Shown here piece by piece: positions 5,683-7,271 of a stretch of 7,271 nt of DNA. Under the pieces are notes generated by a model. The model did not search any database, had not been told where the DNA came from, and was given only the letters and a program-made list of their open reading frames with translations. The first letter of the stretch is position 1. The number at the start of each line of letters is the position of its first letter. The position numbers and the translations under genes are program-made. The DNA comes from Solirubrobacteraceae bacterium (GTDB taxonomy: Bacteria > Actinomycetota > Thermoleophilia > Solirubrobacterales > Solirubrobacteraceae): positions 1 to 7,271 of the forward strand of contig JAICUS010000303.1 of assembly GCA_025935735.1 (NCBI GenBank), in the 5' to 3' direction.

Positions 5683-5976
5683 CTCGAGCCGGCGGCGCGG
5701 GCGCGCGCCGACCAGTCGCAACACCTCTTCGCCGTCGCGGAACAGCAGGAAGGTCGGCATCGCCAGGATGCCGTAGCGCGCGGCGGTCTCGACGCTCTCC
5801 TCCGTGTCCACCTTGACCACGCGCAGGTCGTCGCGGTCGGCGGCCAGCTCGGCGAGCACGGGGTTCATGACCCGGCAGGGTGGGCACCAGGCGGCCCAGA
5901 AGTCGACGAGCACGGGCGCGTCGGATTCGAGCACCTCGGCGGTGAAGGTGTCGTCGGTCACGTTCAGGAGGTCCAT
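5638..5976 (-). CDS. thioredoxin (WCPPC active site)
   Basis: This 112-residue single-domain thioredoxin is the usual size. It has the buried D25, W27, active site W30-C31-P32-P33-C34, the conserved P39, and the cis-proline P74 in GILAMPTFLLF. There is no signal peptide or membrane segment, so it acts in the cytosol on protein disulfides. The active site has Pro in place of the Gly of the classical WCGPC, which usually shifts redox potential and partner choice. The ATG at 5976 is chosen because the fold starts there and GAGG lies three bases upstream. A TTG at 6012 would only add a non-conserved stretch. The gene follows the metal regulator on the same strand after 58 bp and may share its transcript. 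Its 3' end overlaps the LysR gene by 45 bp. Confidence 0.93.
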   Translation of the reverse strand: MDLLNVTDDTFTAEVLESDAPVLVDFWAAWCPPCRVMNPVLAELAADRDDLRVVKVDTEESVETAARYGILAMPTFLLFRDGEEVLRLVGARPRRRLESELAQALEQQPAGR

Positions 5977-5979
5977 GCA

Positions 5980-5983
5980 CCTC
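5980..5983 (-). promoter_or_regulatory. ribosome binding site of the thioredoxin gene
   Basis: On the minus strand the sequence reads GAGG, then TGC and the ATG at 5976. The spacing is a little short, but it favours this ATG over the TTG at 6012. Confidence 0.5.
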
Positions 5984-6026
5984 AGGCTGACGCCCGCGGC
6001 CCGGCCTCCCAAGTGGAATCCGTGAT

Positions 6027-6043
6027 GGGCGCGATCAGCGCCC
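6027..6043. repeat. hairpin over the stop of the DtxR-family gene
   Basis: GGGCGC (6027-6032) and GCGCCC (6038-6043) form a perfect 6-bp stem with the loop GATCA, and the loop contains the TGA stop (6035-6037, minus strand). No T run follows, so it may protect or attenuate the transcript before the thioredoxin gene rather than end it. Confidence 0.45.
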
Positions 6044-6751
6044 GTAGCGCTCCTTGGCGAGCACGAGCTGCTCGGGCAGCGCGGTGCGCGCCGGCGGCGA
6101 CGGGTCGGCCAGCACGGACACGGTCTCGGCCACCGACCGGGTCAGGCTGCCGGACGCGCCGCCGAAGTCGACCGTCACCTGCTCGCCGTCCGAGCTGGCC
6201 ACGGTCCCCTGGCGGCCCGGCTCCAAGCCCTCGTCCTTGAACAGGTGCAGCAGGTCCTCGGCCTCGTTCTCGAAGCGCAGCACCGTGACCTTCGCGCCCG
6301 GCTCGACGTCGGCCAGCGGCACGCCGGCGATCCGCTGGCCCGGCTCGATCGGATGGCCGTGCGGGCAGGTCTTCGCGTCGCCGATCGCGGCCAGCATGCG
6401 CGCCTCCAGCACCGGCGACATGGCGTGCTCGAGCCGCTCGGCCTCCTCGTGCACGTCGTCCCAGGGGATGCCCAGCACGTCGGTGAGGAAGCGCTCGATG
6501 AGCCGGTGGCGGCGGACGATCGCCTCGGCCTGGCCGAGCCCCTCTGTGGTGAAGGAGATCGACTTGTCGGCGGCGCGGGTGATGTAGCCGTCGCGCTCCA
6601 GGCGCCCGACCATCTCGTGCACGGTGGGCGCCGAGAGCTGCATCGCCCGGGCGACGTTGGCCCCCGTCATCGGCAGCCCCGCCTCGTGGAGCCAGAAGAT
6701 GGTCTGGAGGTACTCCTCTTCGGCGACGGTGGCCTGCTGCTCGGCTGGCAT
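6035..6751 (-). CDS. DtxR/MntR-family metal-dependent transcriptional regulator
   Basis: This 238-residue protein has three domains. They are an N-terminal winged helix (about 8-70, with NVARAMQLSAPTVHEMVGRLERDGYI), a metal-binding dimerisation domain (about 72-140) and a C-terminal FeoA/SH3-like domain (about 140-215, IAGVPLADVEPGAKV). It aligns to DtxR with a constant offset of three. H82, E86, H101, E108 and H109 match DtxR ligands H79, E83, H98, E105 and H106. However, E105 replaces the ligand Cys102 and E13 replaces Met10. Glutamate instead of cysteine is the MntR pattern (its E99), so manganese sensing is plausible. Family members repress metal uptake genes when the metal is bound. No uptake gene or clear operator is in the window. 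The ATG lies 10 bp after the LysR stop, with AGGA/AAGG just upstream. Confidence 0.93.
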   Translation of the reverse strand: MPAEQQATVAEEEYLQTIFWLHEAGLPMTGANVARAMQLSAPTVHEMVGRLERDGYITRAADKSISFTTEGLGQAEAIVRRHRLIERFLTDVLGIPWDDVHEEAERLEHAMSPVLEARMLAAIGDAKTCPHGHPIEPGQRIAGVPLADVEPGAKVTVLRFENEAEDLLHLFKDEGLEPGRQGTVASSDGEQVTVDFGGASGSLTRSVAETVSVLADPSPPARTALPEQLVLAKERYGR

Positions 6752-6761
6752 GCCCTTGATC

Positions 6762-7271
6762 CTAACCCCCGGTGGCCTCGGCCTCGAAGCGGCGGGCCAA
6801 GGCCTGGACGCGCTTCTCGGCCATCGCCGTGAACGCCCGCGTGGTGGGCGAGAGGTGGGCGTTGCGGCGAGTGATGAAGGCGAAGCGCTCGAGCAGCGGC
6901 GGGTCGAGCGACACCGCGCCGAGCCGGCGCGTGTAGCCGCGCGCGGTGAGGATGGAGCGCGGCCCGAGCGTGTCGCCCAGCCCGCGCGCCGCCAGGTCGA
7001 GCGCCGCGGTGACGTACTCGACCTCGATCTGCGGTTCGATCGTCACCCCGGCGCGCTGGGCCAGCGCTCGCAGGCTCTGCCGCAGCGGGTCGACCGCCGC
7101 CCAGCGGGCGTCATAGAGGATCAGCGGCGCGGCGGCCAAGCGCTCGATGGAGACGGCCTCGCTCAGCCGCTCCGGGTCGGCGGACAGGTAGAGCACCTCC
7201 TCGTCGAACGCCGGGCGCACGTCGAGCCCGCGGTCGTCGACGGGGATCGCCACCAGCCCGGCCTCCAGCTC
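6762..7271 (-). CDS. LysR-type regulator, C-terminal part, cut by the window end
   Basis: The last 169 residues of an effector-binding domain are present, and the gene continues beyond the right edge. Features typical of LysR domains are AGLVAIPVDDRGLDV at the start, a hinge segment LILYD, an EVEYVTAALDLAARGLGDTLGP stretch that matches the conserved G-x-G-x-x-x-x-P region, and FAFITRRN near the end. The DNA-binding domain lies outside the window. The protein clearly differs from the LysR regulator at 4816. Its TAG stop is 10 bp before the start of the DtxR-family gene, so the two are very probably co-transcribed. A GTG at 7253 is an internal valine codon, not the start. Effector and targets cannot be told. 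Confidence 0.88.
   Translation of the reverse strand, partial: ELEAGLVAIPVDDRGLDVRPAFDEEVLYLSADPERLSEAVSIERLAAAPLILYDARWAAVDPLRQSLRALAQRAGVTIEPQIEVEYVTAALDLAARGLGDTLGPRSILTARGYTRRLGAVSLDPPLLERFAFITRRNAHLSPTTRAFTAMAEKRVQALARRFEAEATGG

Noticed and set aside
5977..5997. A partial match to the DtxR operator upstream of the thioredoxin gene (CAGGCTGAC region).
   Set aside because: By eye only about half of the positions match and the site is not symmetric, so it is no better than chance.
5977..6012. An N-terminal extension of the thioredoxin starting at TTG 6012.
   Set aside because: The extra residues match nothing in the thioredoxin fold, and the ATG at 5976 has a GAGG site and gives the normal family length.

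Overview
This is a very GC-rich window (roughly 70% or more by eye) with G/C-biased third codon positions. The gene families point to a high-GC actinobacterium, perhaps of the Solirubrobacterales/Thermoleophilia type. That placement is an inference from composition and gene style, not from a marker gene.

Layout. (i) About 45-1587: an IS110-family insertion sequence with its transposase on the minus strand. About 225 bp of non-coding leader lies upstream of the transposase, where IS110-group elements encode their bridge RNA. The element sits at the edge of a 21-bp palindrome that also supplies the last codons and stop of the next gene. (ii) 1586-2266 (minus): a HAD-superfamily, type II haloacid-dehalogenase-like hydrolase. 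(iii) 2288-4816 (plus): a cytosolic glycoside hydrolase family 3 enzyme with an inserted PA14-like domain and an unusual Ala/Gly repeat linker. It is divergent from the HAD gene, with only 21 bp between the two start codons. (iv) 4816-5682 (plus): a LysR-type regulator overlapping the GH3 stop by one base. (v) 5638-5976 (minus): a thioredoxin with a WCPPC active site, overlapping the LysR gene tail to tail by 45 bp. (vi) 6035-6751 (minus): a DtxR/MntR-family metal-dependent regulator. (vii) 6762-7271 (minus): the C-terminal part of a second LysR-type regulator, cut by the window end. Genes vii, vi and v read in one direction with gaps of 10 and 58 bp and may form one transcription unit.

The most interesting region is the IS110 leader and its junctions. 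Inside the leader, in the sense of the transposase transcript, there is an 8-mer identical to the DNA at the left junction (CTTTAGTT). Five bases after the part that precedes the putative junction there is a 6-mer (CGCAGG) complementary to the top strand just beyond the inferred right end. Both junctions share the short core CTA (plus strand). This is the left-guide/right-guide geometry expected of a bridge RNA target-binding loop, so element boundaries and a pre-insertion site can be proposed. The leader also shares an 11-bp exact repeat with the right end and contains a nested stem-loop near the transposase start.

The second point of interest is the 21-bp gap between the HAD and GH3 genes. 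It carries a centred AT-rich core inside a GC inverted repeat, with no Shine-Dalgarno sequence on either side, which suggests a symmetric bidirectional promoter driving two leaderless mRNAs. No CRISPR array, tRNA or rRNA was seen, and no gene-free stretch exceeds 300 bases.
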